A DNA stretch of 64,000 bases from Chrysemys picta bellii. Its lineage: Eukaryota; Chordata; Testudines; Emydidae. Where the stretch lies: contig NC_088800.1 in assembly GCF_011386835.1 (NCBI RefSeq), forward strand, positions 88,031,481 to 88,095,480, read 5' to 3'. Shown here piece after piece: positions 1-9,679 of this stretch (positions are counted from its first letter, which is position 1; every line of letters begins with the position of its first letter). The notes beneath the pieces are model-generated. The model saw only the letters and a program-made list of their open reading frames with translations, searched no databases and was not told the DNA's origin. The position numbers and the translations under genes were made by a program.

Positions 1-680
1 AGTTTAATGTAGTTTCTAGTTTTAAAGTTTAATGAGTGTGTCCACACCTTGGGGCTGCTTCTTGGCTCTGCACCAGAGTCAGATCTTTGAATGTCATAGG
101 CTCAGTGGAATGTGTTCTGCAAACATTCTCGAACATGCTATCTCCGTGTGCTTGCAATAGTTAGTGAACCAATACTCAGAGTAGAGGGTGCAGGGTGCAC
201 TGCAGGGATCCTACACTCAATCAAGGAGCACAGCTGAGACTACACAGGGTATCTTAGGGTTAAAAGAATTTTTTAAAACTTTGTGCCAATTTGCCAAGAC
301 ATAAAATAAGGGTGACTGGTATGGAGCATTGGCTATTGATGATCAATCTGCCATCGACATTTAGATCTTCCCTGGCTGGACTCCGGCCAATGGGAACTAC
401 ACTAACAGTGTGTGAAGTGCCAGTGTGACTAAGCTAGCTGACCAAGTTTCTGTGTTTCTTAAGTTCTGAGCAGAGCAAAGGACCAGGGGGTAAAAGGGAA
501 AAAATGGCTCAAACCTGCAGCTGTCATGTCCCGACACATGGGAGCTCTGAGATGGACTGCACCTCTATGCAGGGACAGGGGATCTACCTGGGCAATTTCC
601 AGAGTTGCATGAAAGTGCTGGTATGTGGGGTAGAATCTGGCCTGGGTTAGTAGCAATGGGGAAAGGTGTAAGGACCCAGC
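1..680. other. Unassigned sequence, probably IL9R intron
   Basis: No exon, RNA gene or recognisable repeat could be supported here. Because it lies upstream of an IL9R internal exon it is probably intronic. I looked for the expected transmembrane exon of IL9R and did not find a convincing hydrophobic frame bounded by splice signals. Confidence 0.5.
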
Positions 681-688
681 ACTAGAAC

Positions 689-1382
689 GGGGCGGGAAAA
701 CTTTTTGGCCTGAGAGCCGCATCGGGTTTTGTAAATTGTATGGAGGTCTGGTTAGGGGAGGAGGTTGTGGCCCAGCCCCCACCTCCTATCTGCCCCCCCC
801 TCCCGACTCCTGCCCCATCCAACCCCCCCCTGTTCCCTGATGCCCCCGCCCGGGACTCCTGCCCCATCCAACCACCCTTTCTCCCTGTCCCCTGACTGCC
901 CCCTGCTGCCCCATCCAACCCCCCTCCTTCCTGACTGCCCCCCCCCGGGACCCCGCTCTGCCCCCATTCAACCCCCTATTCCCCCCCAACCCCTATCCAC
1001 ACCCCCGCCCCCTGACCACCACCCCGAACTCCCCTGCCCCCTATCCATCCCACCCCCTGCTTCCTGCCCCCTTACTACACCACCTGGATCACCGGTGGCT
1101 GGCAGCGCTAAAGCCGCACCGCCCAGCTGGAGCCCGGCCACGCTGTCACTACGCAGCACAGAGACCGGGTCAGGCCAGGCTCTGCAGCTGCGTTGCCCCA
1201 GGAGCTCACAGCCCTGCCGCCCAGAGCATTGCGCCAGTGGCGGAGAGAACTGAGGCTGCAGGGGAGGGAGGACAGCAGGGGAAGGATCAGGGGCTAGCCT
1301 CCCGGGCCAGGAGCTCAGGGGCTGGATAGGACGGTCCCGCGGGCTGGATGTGGCCCACAGGCCGTAGTTTGCCCACCTCTGG
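689..1382. mobile_element. Non-autonomous hAT-like DNA transposon
   Basis: The 694-bp element is flanked by a perfect 8-bp direct repeat, ACTAGAAC, at 681-688 and 1383-1390. Its ends are imperfect inverted repeats: a start resembling GGCGGGAAAACTTTTTGGCC and an end whose complement reads GGTGGGCAAACTACGGCC. The interior is C-rich and low in complexity, which creates long spurious open frames on both strands. An 8-bp duplication with ends of this kind is typical of the hAT superfamily. No transposase is encoded. Confidence 0.85.
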
Positions 1383-1390
1383 ACTAGAAC

Positions 1391-2367
1391 CTAGGTCTAA
1401 AGAACCTGGGGCAGCTGCTATTCCTACAGTGCCACCAGGAGGCCCTGTAGGGGCACAGCAAGGGAGCTCTGTGGAGAGTAGGTGCCACAGGAAGTATCGC
1501 CACGAGACCTAGAGAGACAGTTCTCTGCTGCCCTCTGATTGGCCAAGTGCCCCTACTTAACCCCAGGGTTTCCCCCAGGAACTTGTCTGGGGTGCCACAC
1601 AGACTTTGGCTTGCTGTAATGCCAGACTTTGCCTCATCTTCTGGTCTCTGAGTCCAGTCTGACACTGACCCCGATTCCTGCCTCTTGATTTTAACCTGGT
1701 ACTGCCTCCGATCTTTGACCCCCGCCTGACTCTGGTCCTGACTCTTTTTTACGGGGCCTGGCCTTGCGATTACTCCAACTCCGGCCTGATGACTCCCATC
1801 CTGTGTGGGCAGATCTCAGCCCAGCTGTGACCGCTAGGAAGACCTCCTACACCCCAGTCCTTTAAAAAAAGGCTTTTCAGATGGCGAAAGGAATAGTGCA
1901 GGGTTACGCACTCTCAATTTAATAAGACTAGTACTTCTGTAAGATGCTTCATTCCTGGAAAGGTTCTGGGGTGATTTAGATCAAACAGTTGCTGTAAAAT
2001 GCCCTGCCGGCTGTATTCATACAAAGGGGAGCAGTTCAGACAATTCTCTAATACTGTTACACTGCAACATATATTAAGACTCAGAAACCTTGAAGGAGTC
2101 TGAACTGAGGACTTGCAAACATACATTTTATCCATCTGGACTACAGTTGTCTCCAGATAGTCTGCATTGTTGATATTAAATGCACCCACATAGCTGTGTA
2201 GCCATGCACAGACAGATGGCAGGAGCTATATGAAATGGGCCTTTCCGGGAGTCTTTCCAGAAGAAAGTTAAGTGATTTGGTTTAATCTTTCGCAGTGTGC
2301 TGCAGGGTTGAGATAGAAGGTGGAATATTTATCTAGATTTGATAGCAGTGTCATTCTTTCTCCACAG
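1391..2367. other. Intronic sequence with possible LTR-like remnant
   Basis: The stretch at about 1400-1860 is rich in CTGACTC/CCTGACTC-like pyrimidine motifs of the sort seen in reptile gypsy-type LTRs, but I could not define its ends or a target duplication. The remainder up to the splice acceptor at 2362-2367 holds nothing I recognise. Confidence 0.35.
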
Positions 2368-2452
2368 GGCAAAGAACATCTTCTGCCTGAACGTTCCCAC
2401 ACCAGCTGCTTTCTTCCAGCCTCTCTACACCTTGCACAATGGGAATTTTAAG
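2368..2452 (+). CDS. IL9R: IL9R penultimate coding exon (box 1 region)
   Basis: This 85-nt exon lies between an acceptor (tccacag) and a donor (gtaaca). The first base completes a codon from the preceding exon, and the following 28 codons read through NVPTPAAFFQPLYTLHNGNF to a final Lys. The sequence matches the juxtamembrane box-1 segment of interleukin-9 receptor, where human has a closely similar NVPSPAMFFQPLY stretch (recalled, not searched). In the family, the proline-rich box 1 just inside the membrane binds the Janus kinase JAK1. The exon ends in phase 0, which joins in frame to the Asp-Trp start of the exon at 3548. The transmembrane and extracellular exons should lie upstream and are not seen in this window. 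Confidence 0.9.
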
Positions 2453-3547
2453 GTAACAGCAAATTCTCTTTCTTCTTCATGATCCTTCTCCTCAATGAGG
2501 GAAGGTGGTTTGTGGATTCTCATCACTGCTTCCACTAACTGGCTTCACCAGACCCATTCCAGCACAGGGCTTTAGTCTGCCTGGAAGTTCCTCATTCTCC
2601 ACTCGAACACCTGCCTCCATATTCCTCCTGCTCCATCACCAACCTCCTCTCCTCCTAGGAACAAAGCCCTCCCATCCTGAGCATCTTCCTGTCACTGCCT
2701 CCCTTCCTTTATACCACCACCATCAGCCCTTGCCCAATCCCCACTGGACCTTCCAGATCACACCCACAACTGCTGCTATCAGGCTCTTCCTTGCCTAGCC
2801 AAAGAACTGCAGGAGAATCAGTCAGACCAGACTATCTGGGGACAGCCCACCCACACTGTCCTATTAAATCCAGCTGCTCCTACCCCATGCACTGAGGGGG
2901 CGACAGCAGGGAGGGTCATTGCCCCTTTATGGTCAGAAGTACAGGATCCTTTTCCTTTTACCTGAAATCAGTTCCCCTGGGCCAGCATCAGCCTTGTCTC
3001 CTTCCTCCATTCTCTCTCCATCTCTGCCTGTGCTGGGGGCTGGCTGGTTTTGGCTGAGCCTTGTTGCTACCCCATAGGATGTCAAGTCCCTTGTCCCCCT
3101 ACTTTGAGGTCTTCTGGGTAAATTAGCACTTACTCTGACTGCCTAAAGTTACAACAGGGTCCAGCGCCTGGCAAGTGCAAAGTCAAAGCCTGGGAGCATT
3201 GCCCATCTCAGTAGTGCAGTTGCCTTTTTCCTTATCCCCTCCCTGCTTCCCTTGCAACATACCAACTGGCGATGCTCCCTGTGCCCCAGGGAGCCAAGAT
3301 AGCAGAGGCTGCTCAGGGTATGGCTCAGGAGTGAAAGCTTGAAGGTCATCAAAACTTCCATCAGAGAAAGCAGGGGCCTTATTCTCCACTCCATTACTTG
3401 AGGTTCACTCAGTGGAGTTGCACTGATGTAGAACTGAATCCTGCCCCTGGTCTGCACTGCCAAAGCCTATGGAAAGCAATAGTTCAAGAATTCCTTTGCA
3501 AATTCTGCTTCTCTCCAGTAAATAGTATTTACCATTCCTTGCTTCAG
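2453..3547. other. IL9R: IL9R last intron
   Basis: This intron of about 1.1 kb runs from a gtaaca donor to a ttgcttcag acceptor. The open frames inside it on either strand have no recognisable similarity. No clear repeat was identified. Confidence 0.8.
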
Positions 3548-4075
3548 GACTGGATTGGACCTAATGAGACATGTGGCCAGCTCAGAAGAGATGAGGCTAA
3601 CAACCCAAGCAAAGTGACTGGGGATGGAGTTCCTGGTCTAGGTGCTCATGATATCATTTCCCAGCTCTCCTTCAAGTCACTGGCAAAGACCGAAATGATT
3701 CCTCAGGAGGACCTTTGTGGCCCTGCCTCCAGGCCCGACCAGCAGTACCTCCGGAGCAGGTATGTGAGTGCGGAAGAGGTGGAAGCCAGGCTGCCATCAT
3801 TGTTCCTACAAAACCACACTGATGATGCAGGTGCCCTGGACTTCTCTGAAACAAGCAAAACCAACCTTGGCAGCCCAGACGTGAGTGGGAACCATCCCCC
3901 ATACTTACAGGACGGTCAGGGTGACTCCTTTATGCCACCGGAGTCTCTGGAGCTGGAAAGTTTGTCCTTCTGTAGTAATGACTATTGCACCTTGTGTGGC
4001 AGTGACTCCACAGGTGGCCCAATTCCTGCTGAACTGCTGCAGCTCACCGAGAAGGAGGGTCAGGTCAAGCATTAG
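3548..4075 (+). CDS. IL9R: IL9R terminal exon, cytoplasmic tail
   Basis: This exon encodes the last 175 residues of the interleukin-9 receptor and a TAG stop at 4073-4075. It begins DWIGPNE after the acceptor at 3547, aligning with the start of the human terminal exon. The open frame extends upstream of the acceptor to 3398, but that part is intron. Cytokine receptor tails are poorly conserved. The recognisable landmarks are a Pro-Tyr-Leu segment near exon residue 119, an acidic/serine stretch, and an Asn-Asp-Tyr-Cys segment near residue 146 followed by GGPIPAELL, which matches the human NNYC and GPIPA region. Tyrosines at exon residues 67, 72, 119 and 146 are possible phosphorylation sites. 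None has Gln at +3, the YxxQ STAT3 consensus present in the human tail. The product acts at the plasma membrane of haematopoietic cells with the common gamma chain and signals through JAK1/JAK3 and STATs. The short basic C-terminus differs from mammals. Confidence 0.88.
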   Translation, partial: DWIGPNETCGQLRRDEANNPSKVTGDGVPGLGAHDIISQLSFKSLAKTEMIPQEDLCGPASRPDQQYLRSRYVSAEEVEARLPSLFLQNHTDDAGALDFSETSKTNLGSPDVSGNHPPYLQDGQGDSFMPPESLELESLSFCSNDYCTLCGSDSTGGPIPAELLQLTEKEGQVKH

Positions 4076-4910
4076 AAGGATGGGAATGACAGACTCTCAC
4101 TGAAAGCTGCTGCATGTCCAAGTCACCAGGTCCACCACATCCACCAGCTGGCCCATCTGAACCCCTTGTGCAGTTACAGGCTCTGTTAACTTTGAGCCAG
4201 ATCTGGCGATCCTTTCTTAAAAGCAAGTTCTGTCCAGTGCCTGCGCCGTGCGCCCAGAGAGGGCAGGCACAAGCAGCCCCCTTCCCTTGCTGCCCCCCCT
4301 CGGTGCAGGAGCTGAGCACAATCATGGTTTCTGTGACCAGGTGAGCCAGGTCTGTGCCAACCTAGCAACACGCCAGGCTCCCCAAGAGAGGCTGGACCAT
4401 GCGTTTCCCCCACACCAGCCATGGAGCTGACTAGTAGCAGAACTCCTCCTGCACCCTCTGGAGGGATGTAGCAAAAGGCACACCCTCCCTTTGTGCCTCC
4501 CTGAGGTCCAGTGGTTCCCAGATATCCCCTGGGGCAGAGCAGCGCTGCCCTGCCCCCAAAGCACCTCCCTAACTGCAGCTCTTACTAATCAACCCCCCAG
4601 TGACTTCATATTCTGTACCCCAGACAGAGCTCCTGCTGTGCTGTGATCAGGGTGAAGTCAGACACTAACCACAAACCCTGCACCAGGCTTACACACATTT
4701 CAAATATGGTGTCACTCTTAGAACACATACGATGCTTGATGGAAAACAATGCTCTTCCAGTGATGGACACTAGTGAGATGCTGCATTTTCTGTTCATTTT
4801 AAACTGCACCTGAGTTCACAGGCATGTCTGGGTCGGGTCCAATACTTTAATGTCTTTAAATACTGTGTATTGCTGTTTACGAGCCTGGTAACTTTCTAGC
4901 TTACATTAAA
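4076..4910 (+). other. IL9R: IL9R 3' UTR with likely poly(A) signal
   Basis: This is non-coding sequence after the IL9R stop. An ATTAAA hexamer at 4905-4910, preceded by AT-rich sequence, is the best candidate polyadenylation signal. Open frames here on both strands overlap each other and have no similarity I recognise. The true transcript end is inferred and not observed. Confidence 0.5.
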
Positions 4911-5489
4911 CTTAGCTTATCACTTGAAAAGATTTATTTCAAAACACACTATGAGCTGCTGGGCTGATTCACCATCTGGGGAGGGTGGAATCACACCCCA
5001 AACAATGGGGCTCAGGCTTTTCTTAGGTAATCCCATTATCCAGGCACTGCTGCTAAACAAGGAGTCTGCTTTGGGAGACCTTCGTTTTGCAGGGAAAAGT
5101 AGCCCTGGAGTCCAGACTCCATAGCCCATTTACTCCTTGGTGCCTTTTCTGAGACAGCTACCGATGGTGCCAACTGGCGCCTGTTTTTTAATGCTCTAAT
5201 CAGGAGGCCTTTCTAAAACCTGTCTCAGATTAGGAGATTAGTATGGCCCATGGGCCTCCTGCTGTCAGTTAGATTTTTTAATCTTAATTTTAAATAGCAC
5301 AAGGGGGCCCAGGAGTGCCTTTTACAGCTCACAGCTGTTCATCGTCCAAGGAGAGGGTGGGAATTTGATGCAGTCCTCATGCTCTGTTTTTATCATTTCT
5401 CCAAACTCAGAACTGGTAGGTAAGGTCCCATGGGAAGAAAAGCTAAGGGATAAAGGAGTTCAGGGGTACTGGCAGCGTCTCAAGGAGAC
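4911..5489. other. Intergenic sequence, nothing recognised
   Basis: No gene, RNA or clear repeat is seen between the presumed IL9R poly(A) site and a CR1 fragment. Confidence 0.5.
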
Positions 5490-5876
5490 AATATTAAAGG
5501 TACAATAGCTAACTACCCAATGTGAAGGAAGGTTAGGAATAGTAAGAGGCCAATATGGCTCCATCAGGAGCACTTTAATGAACTGAAAATCAGAAGGAAA
5601 TCCCACAAAAGTGAAAACATGCACAAATTGCTAAGGAGGAGGACAAAAGAACAGCACACACACGTGGGAACAAAATCAGAAAGGCAAAGGCACAAATGAG
5701 TTACACCTAGCAAGGAACATAAAAGGCAATAAGAAGGGGTTCTTTAAACTCATTAGGCACAAGAGAAACTAGGAGGTGTATATATAGGGTGTATCTATTG
5801 GGATTCCACAGGGGTCAGTCCTGAGTCTGGTACTATTCACTATTTTAATTAATGACTTAGATAATGGGGTGGAGAA
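5490..5876 (+). mobile_element. CR1 LINE fragment (reverse transcriptase)
   Basis: Around 5800-5876 the forward strand encodes GIPQGSVLSLVLFTILINDL, the RT motif just before the catalytic YADD/FADD block in CR1 elements. The upstream part is a lysine-rich stretch of the same ORF. The fragment stops abruptly before the catalytic box, where other repeats begin. Confidence 0.7.
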
Positions 5877-5880
5877 TCAT

Positions 5881-5935
5881 TCAATTGTCAGACTGGAAGG
5901 GACCTCGAGAGATCTCTAGTCCAGTACATGCTCTC
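5881..5935 (-). mobile_element. CR1 3'-end fragment
   Basis: A short stretch reads CTGGAAGGGACCTCGAGAG and then CTCTAGTCCAG. This is the characteristic CR1 3' UTR signature of reptiles, seen here as the complement of the element. It lies at the junction between the CR1 fragment and the truncated Gmr1-like element. Confidence 0.45.
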
Positions 5936-6310
5936 ACACCTTGTGGGGTGCTGGGTTGTGCCATAGGTCTGGTTGCTAGACCATAATCCTGGGAAAAGAG
6001 GTGTATGAAGCAACAGTAATACCCAGCCAACTCGAGGAAAGATTTGATTTGCTGCTTTGTGATGGGCAGTGGCATTCTACCAGGGCCTTTCCTTAGTTAT
6101 CAATGGTTTGATCCTCCCCTTCCTCAGTACATAGCCCAGGTACTTCATCTCTGTGCAACTAAGCCAGCAGTTGGTCATGAGCCTCACAGCCCTAAGGGAC
6201 TGGAGTATCACTTGGACACCTTAGAGATGGGGTAGACCGATTCATCATCAAGGCACGCAGCAGCATATGCTCAGTGGGGCAGAAGCGTCTGAAATGTCAC
6301 AGGAGTGCCA
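5936..6310 (-). pseudogene. Reverse transcriptase fragment of Gmr1-like element
   Basis: The complement encodes AYAAACLDDES at about 6240-6272, which corresponds to the AYAAAYLDD catalytic box of gypsy-type RTs with Tyr changed to Cys. Further on it encodes MKYLGYVLRKGRIKP and then PITKQQIKSFLELAGYY, the conserved segment just after the RT palm. Frameshifts separate these blocks. Only about 130 bp separate it from the integrase C-terminus, so most of the RT fingers region has been deleted. The fragment ends at 5936 with no RNase H. Confidence 0.8.
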
Positions 6311-6439
6311 TGGAGCCTAAATGGAAGGGTCCGGAAGTGGTACAGACCCGAGAGCATGGCACATGCAGTTAACTCCTTGGACTCAGATGCTAAGGGGATC
6401 TAACCCTAACCCTGGTCACTTGCCCACCAATCAAACCTC

Positions 6440-7390
6440 ATGGACCACCTCTCTGACTCCTGTGAACATCTCAAAAGGCCCTTGCCACTTTGCCAGCAGT
6501 TTGCTATCTGCAGCGGGGAGCAGCAGGAGACCCCTATCCCCTATTGGGATAGTGTTCTACTGGACACTTCTATTCTACTGTTGTTCTTGGGTGTGCTGTG
6601 CTACTCACAGGTTCTCCCTGACAAAGCCCCTACCAAATCCAGTCTCTCTCTCTCTCTCTCTTATTCACCTTGAGACCATACTGGATCACTTTCTGGCTAG
6701 TGATGCCTTGTTCCTGCCAAGAATCCTGTAAAAGATCCAATATCCCCCGGGGTTGTTGGCCATCCAGCAATTTATAGGGTGAAAAGCCTATGGAGGATTG
6801 TAGAACCTCCCAGATTGCAAACAACAAATACAGTAGCATTTTGTCCCAATTCCAGGCTTTCCTAGTTACGAATTTTCACAACAGCTGCCTTAGTGTGCGG
6901 TGAAACCACTCCACTAGATCATCTATCTGTGGGCATTAGACAAGAGATTTTTACTAAGAGAGTTTTAAGGAGAGCCCAAACCTCTCGTATTAACTGGAAT
7001 GTGAAGGCTGTGCCCTGATCCATCAGGATAACCCATGGAAAGCCCACTCTAACGAATACTTCCATTAATTTGGTTATTGTCTGTGATGTTGCTGAGTGCA
7101 GGGCTACAGCTTCGGGTACCGAGTGGCATAATCTTCAATCATCAAAATAAATAGATACCTGCTTGAGCTTGGTTCCAGGGGCCCTACGAGGTCTTCCCCA
7201 ATCCTATCAAAAGGGGTGCTCACCAAAGGAAGTGGCCTAAGGAGGTCCTGTGGTCCAGCTGGGGGCCCATCAGTCAGCATTCCAGACAGGATTCACAATA
7301 ATCTTTGATGTCAGGATAAACTGTGGGCCAAAAGAACTGGACCATTATCTTCTCTTGGATTTGCTCCACTCCCAAGTGACAGACCATGGC
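6440..7390 (-). pseudogene. Integrase of Gmr1-like element
   Basis: The complement reads LGVEQIQEKIMVQFFWPT followed by CESCLEC at about 7270-7378, the C-terminal half of the integrase HHCC zinc domain. The core is broken by stops but retains LVEWFHRTLRQLL near 6890-6930, containing the catalytic Glu region. YLLFAIWEVLQSSIGFSPYK follows near 6770-6835. The C-terminal SKLLAKWQGPFE near 6480-6520 is the GPY/F module typical of Ty3/gypsy integrases. In the living element it would insert cDNA into the genome. Here it is non-functional. Confidence 0.85.
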
Positions 7391-7759
7391 ATATAATGGG
7401 TAATTTTTAACACCTGGTTTTGATACAACTTGGGGTCCAAGAGTTGGGTTTGGCAGGCTCTGGTTTGTTTATCCTGGACCACTCGCACCCAGAAATCCCT
7501 TTTCACTCCGAATGGGGGTAGTGAGTGTTCTGGGCAGGATTAACCAGCACTTCATTTCTTCCAGCTAACCAGCCAGATAGTGGCCTGAAAACTGGTCCTC
7601 CCTCTGTCTCGGGATGAAGTTTGGACCCTGTGTAAGACCAGTGGGTTGACCCAAGGGGGAGGCCGTTCATATGGCCATTCCTCAGGAGGCTCCAAACTAC
7701 ACTGCACTGTGTCCCTTTCCCAGTCTCTTTTCACAGACCCTTTGGGCCTTGAGTGCCTC

Positions 7760-8180
7760 CCTTCAGACCCGACATTGTTCCTGGCATGACTTTGCTTTGG
7801 GACCAACTAGTTCAGAGTTGGAAGAGGGGAAAACTTCTTTCGGCCTAACTTTTCCTTGGGTCTCTAAATTGAGTGCCAACCTCGCCTTCCTGGCCACCCT
7901 CAGAAGGCTGGTTACAAGTCCCCAGTCCTGGCTCAATACAACTGGGTAAGCAGGTGTCAGGCCTGTAATTGACATTTCCCCCTCTCAACACCCCCACTGT
8001 TAATCTGACTTTAGCCAGAGGGTAGGGCAGATTGTCCCCATGAATACATACTACATATATCCATTTGGCCCCTTTTAGAGCTTGGGAGCTATCGATTTCT
8101 CTTGTATAATGTCTACGTTGAACCTGAGTCAATCAGGTCCAGCACCACAGTCCCCGCCATTGTAACTGGGACTACGTAGG
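7760..8180 (-). pseudogene. Aspartic protease region of Gmr1-like element
   Basis: The complement encodes MAGTVVLDLIDSGST, with the Asp-Ser-Gly active-site triad at 8122-8130. A frameshift follows, then GDNLPYPLAKVRLTVG and TPAYPVVLSQDWG in other frames. This matches the retropepsin fold order of gypsy-like elements. The domain lies between gag and integrase, as expected. Confidence 0.7.
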
Positions 8181-8189
8181 CCTTCAGCC

Positions 8190-9190
8190 CAAGGTTTTTA
8201 AGCAACAGTCGTGGGCAGAGTTGCATTGTATATTGGGCAATCTTTGTACCATTTGCCTTCCTGCCCACAAATAAAACCAATTAGGGACCTCCCTTTCTTC
8301 TCAGCTGGGACTCCGTCAGCTGGCCCACAGCCACATCCAGGTTCCAATCCCAGGGAGTACCGGGGGTGCACCCTATGGCCCAATGCAGCCCTTCCTAAGG
8401 GGTCTCTTGGAGCTTGAGCCCCCTTCCCTATTGGAGCTGAGCCATGGACATTCGAGTTCCCCAGTTTGCCCGGAGGCTCACACGCTATTTCAGCCTCCAG
8501 AAAATTCACTATGAGGTGTACTGACTCCTCCAGGTGAGACACTTAGTGGCAGCAGACCCACTCCTTGGATCTCACTGGGAGAATTTGGTAAAATTGTTCT
8601 GACGTCACAAATTGCACAGTTTCCAGTGGAGAACAAGCCTCTGGTTTCAGCCAGTGAGAACAAAAATCTCAAAGTCATGGGGCTACAGCCCTTGGCCAGG
8701 ACTCTAGAGTGAATGGTTCACATTGGAATAACTGGCAACAGCCCTCTTTACTAAGTCCCAGGCGGTTTAGTACGTGGTTTTGAGTGTCCCATAGTCCTTT
8801 GCCCCCTCTACCCCTAGGGCACGATACTTAGCCTGGGCCTCTCCTGGCAGATAAGGGCCACTAAGATCGCACCCTTCGACCCGGAGCCACCGGTATACCC
8901 CAGACACTTGCTCTAAAGTCTCTAGGAAGGCCTCAAGAGCATTTCTGGCCCCATTTTGGAGAAGACTCCTCTATCACCCATAGTTAACTGCAGCACCCCC
9001 ACCTCCCTGAGGGCTCCGATTCTCTGAGATTAATAGATGAAGCATAAACTGCTGCCATTCCTCCTGCTACTTTTGTTGTAACTAGAGCTGCTGCTGGGTC
9101 AGAATCTGCTGTTGCTGCTGTTGTGGTGGTGGTTCTCTTGCTGCTATTGTAGCTGCTGTTGTTCTCCCATCCATTTCAACATGGCTTCAG
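8190..9190 (-). pseudogene. gag relic with SCAN-like segment and zinc knuckle
   Basis: From about 9190 downward the minus strand starts with MAPEAMLKWMGEQQQ and a Gln-rich tract (the CTG-rich part of the + strand near 9060-9170). A helical segment at about 8500-8670 reads HWLKPEACSPLE, VTSEQFYQILP and HLEESVHLIVNFLEAE. This has the spacing of a SCAN domain: WL-P-, then EQF--ILP, then a final helix. A cysteine motif, ICGQEGKWYKDCP, near 8230-8275 corresponds to a CCHC knuckle that has lost its first Cys and its His. Several stops interrupt the frame. SCAN domains of zinc-finger proteins are reported to derive from gag of Gmr1-like elements. Confidence 0.7.
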
Positions 9191-9232
9191 GAGCCATGCT
9201 TTTTCTAGGCAGTGATAGACTTTGCTCGCTGG

Positions 9233-9679
9233 TGTAATAATTTGGTGGGGCTGTCGACTGGCTTGGTAACAAAACAGTCAGCCACACCCAACTCTGGTTT
9301 AGCCTTCAGCAGAGGCTCTTTTATTCCTCTACCACACAAAGGCAAGAAATATAGACAAGTAACAAAAAACAATAGTTGTAACCTGGACTGGTACTGCAGG
9401 GTGCTCTACCCACAGTGGCTCAAGGGTCACGGCCCTTTCTTAGCCTCAGGGGGACCACAGGACCTACCTGCCCTGTTGCAGCCTTTCACTACCACCGCTG
9501 CTCAGAAAAGTGTTAGTTTGTCTCTCCTGCCTCCCCGCTTATACAGCTGAATCCTTCCTTATATTCTCCAGCTGAGAATCAGAACCACTCATTAGCTACT
9601 GCTTAGCTGTATTAGCTGGTTCCCAACACATACTTGCTGGGCTTCTCAGGCCCTTGAAGGGGCAGACTGCCCTGCTACA
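9233..9679 (-). repeat. 5' LTR of the Gmr1-like element
   Basis: On the minus strand this 447-bp segment starts TGTAGCAGGGCAG and ends TTATTACA. It contains a TATAAG box (complement of 9539-9544) and an AATAAA signal (complement of about 9317-9322), in promoter-to-poly(A) order. Gag begins directly downstream. The matching 3' LTR is absent because the element is truncated. The terminal TTATTACA is shared with the solo LTR ending at 21102. Confidence 0.7.

Larger units (their letters stand above)
5936..9679 (-). mobile_element. Gmr1-like Ty3/gypsy LTR retrotransposon relic
   Basis: Reading the minus strand from 9679 downwards gives an LTR (9679-9233), a Gln-rich gag start, a SCAN-like gag segment, a degenerate zinc knuckle, a protease with a DSG triad, an integrase with its CxxC zinc element and C-terminal GPF module, and then a reverse transcriptase fragment with a (C)LDD box. 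Integrase lying before RT is the Ty1/copia-like order, reported among Ty3/gypsy relatives for the Gmr1 group of deuterostomes. Stops and frameshifts are frequent. The N-terminal part of RT, RNase H and the downstream LTR are missing. The element is dead and truncated. Confidence 0.8.

Noticed and set aside
765..1253. 162-codon proline-rich open frame and overlapping minus-strand frames
   Set aside because: It lies entirely inside the C-rich hAT-like element at 689-1382. The absence of stops is due to composition.
1..2300. IL9R transmembrane exon
   Set aside because: Expected upstream of the box-1 exon, but I found no hydrophobic frame with matching splice sites. It is probably left of the window.
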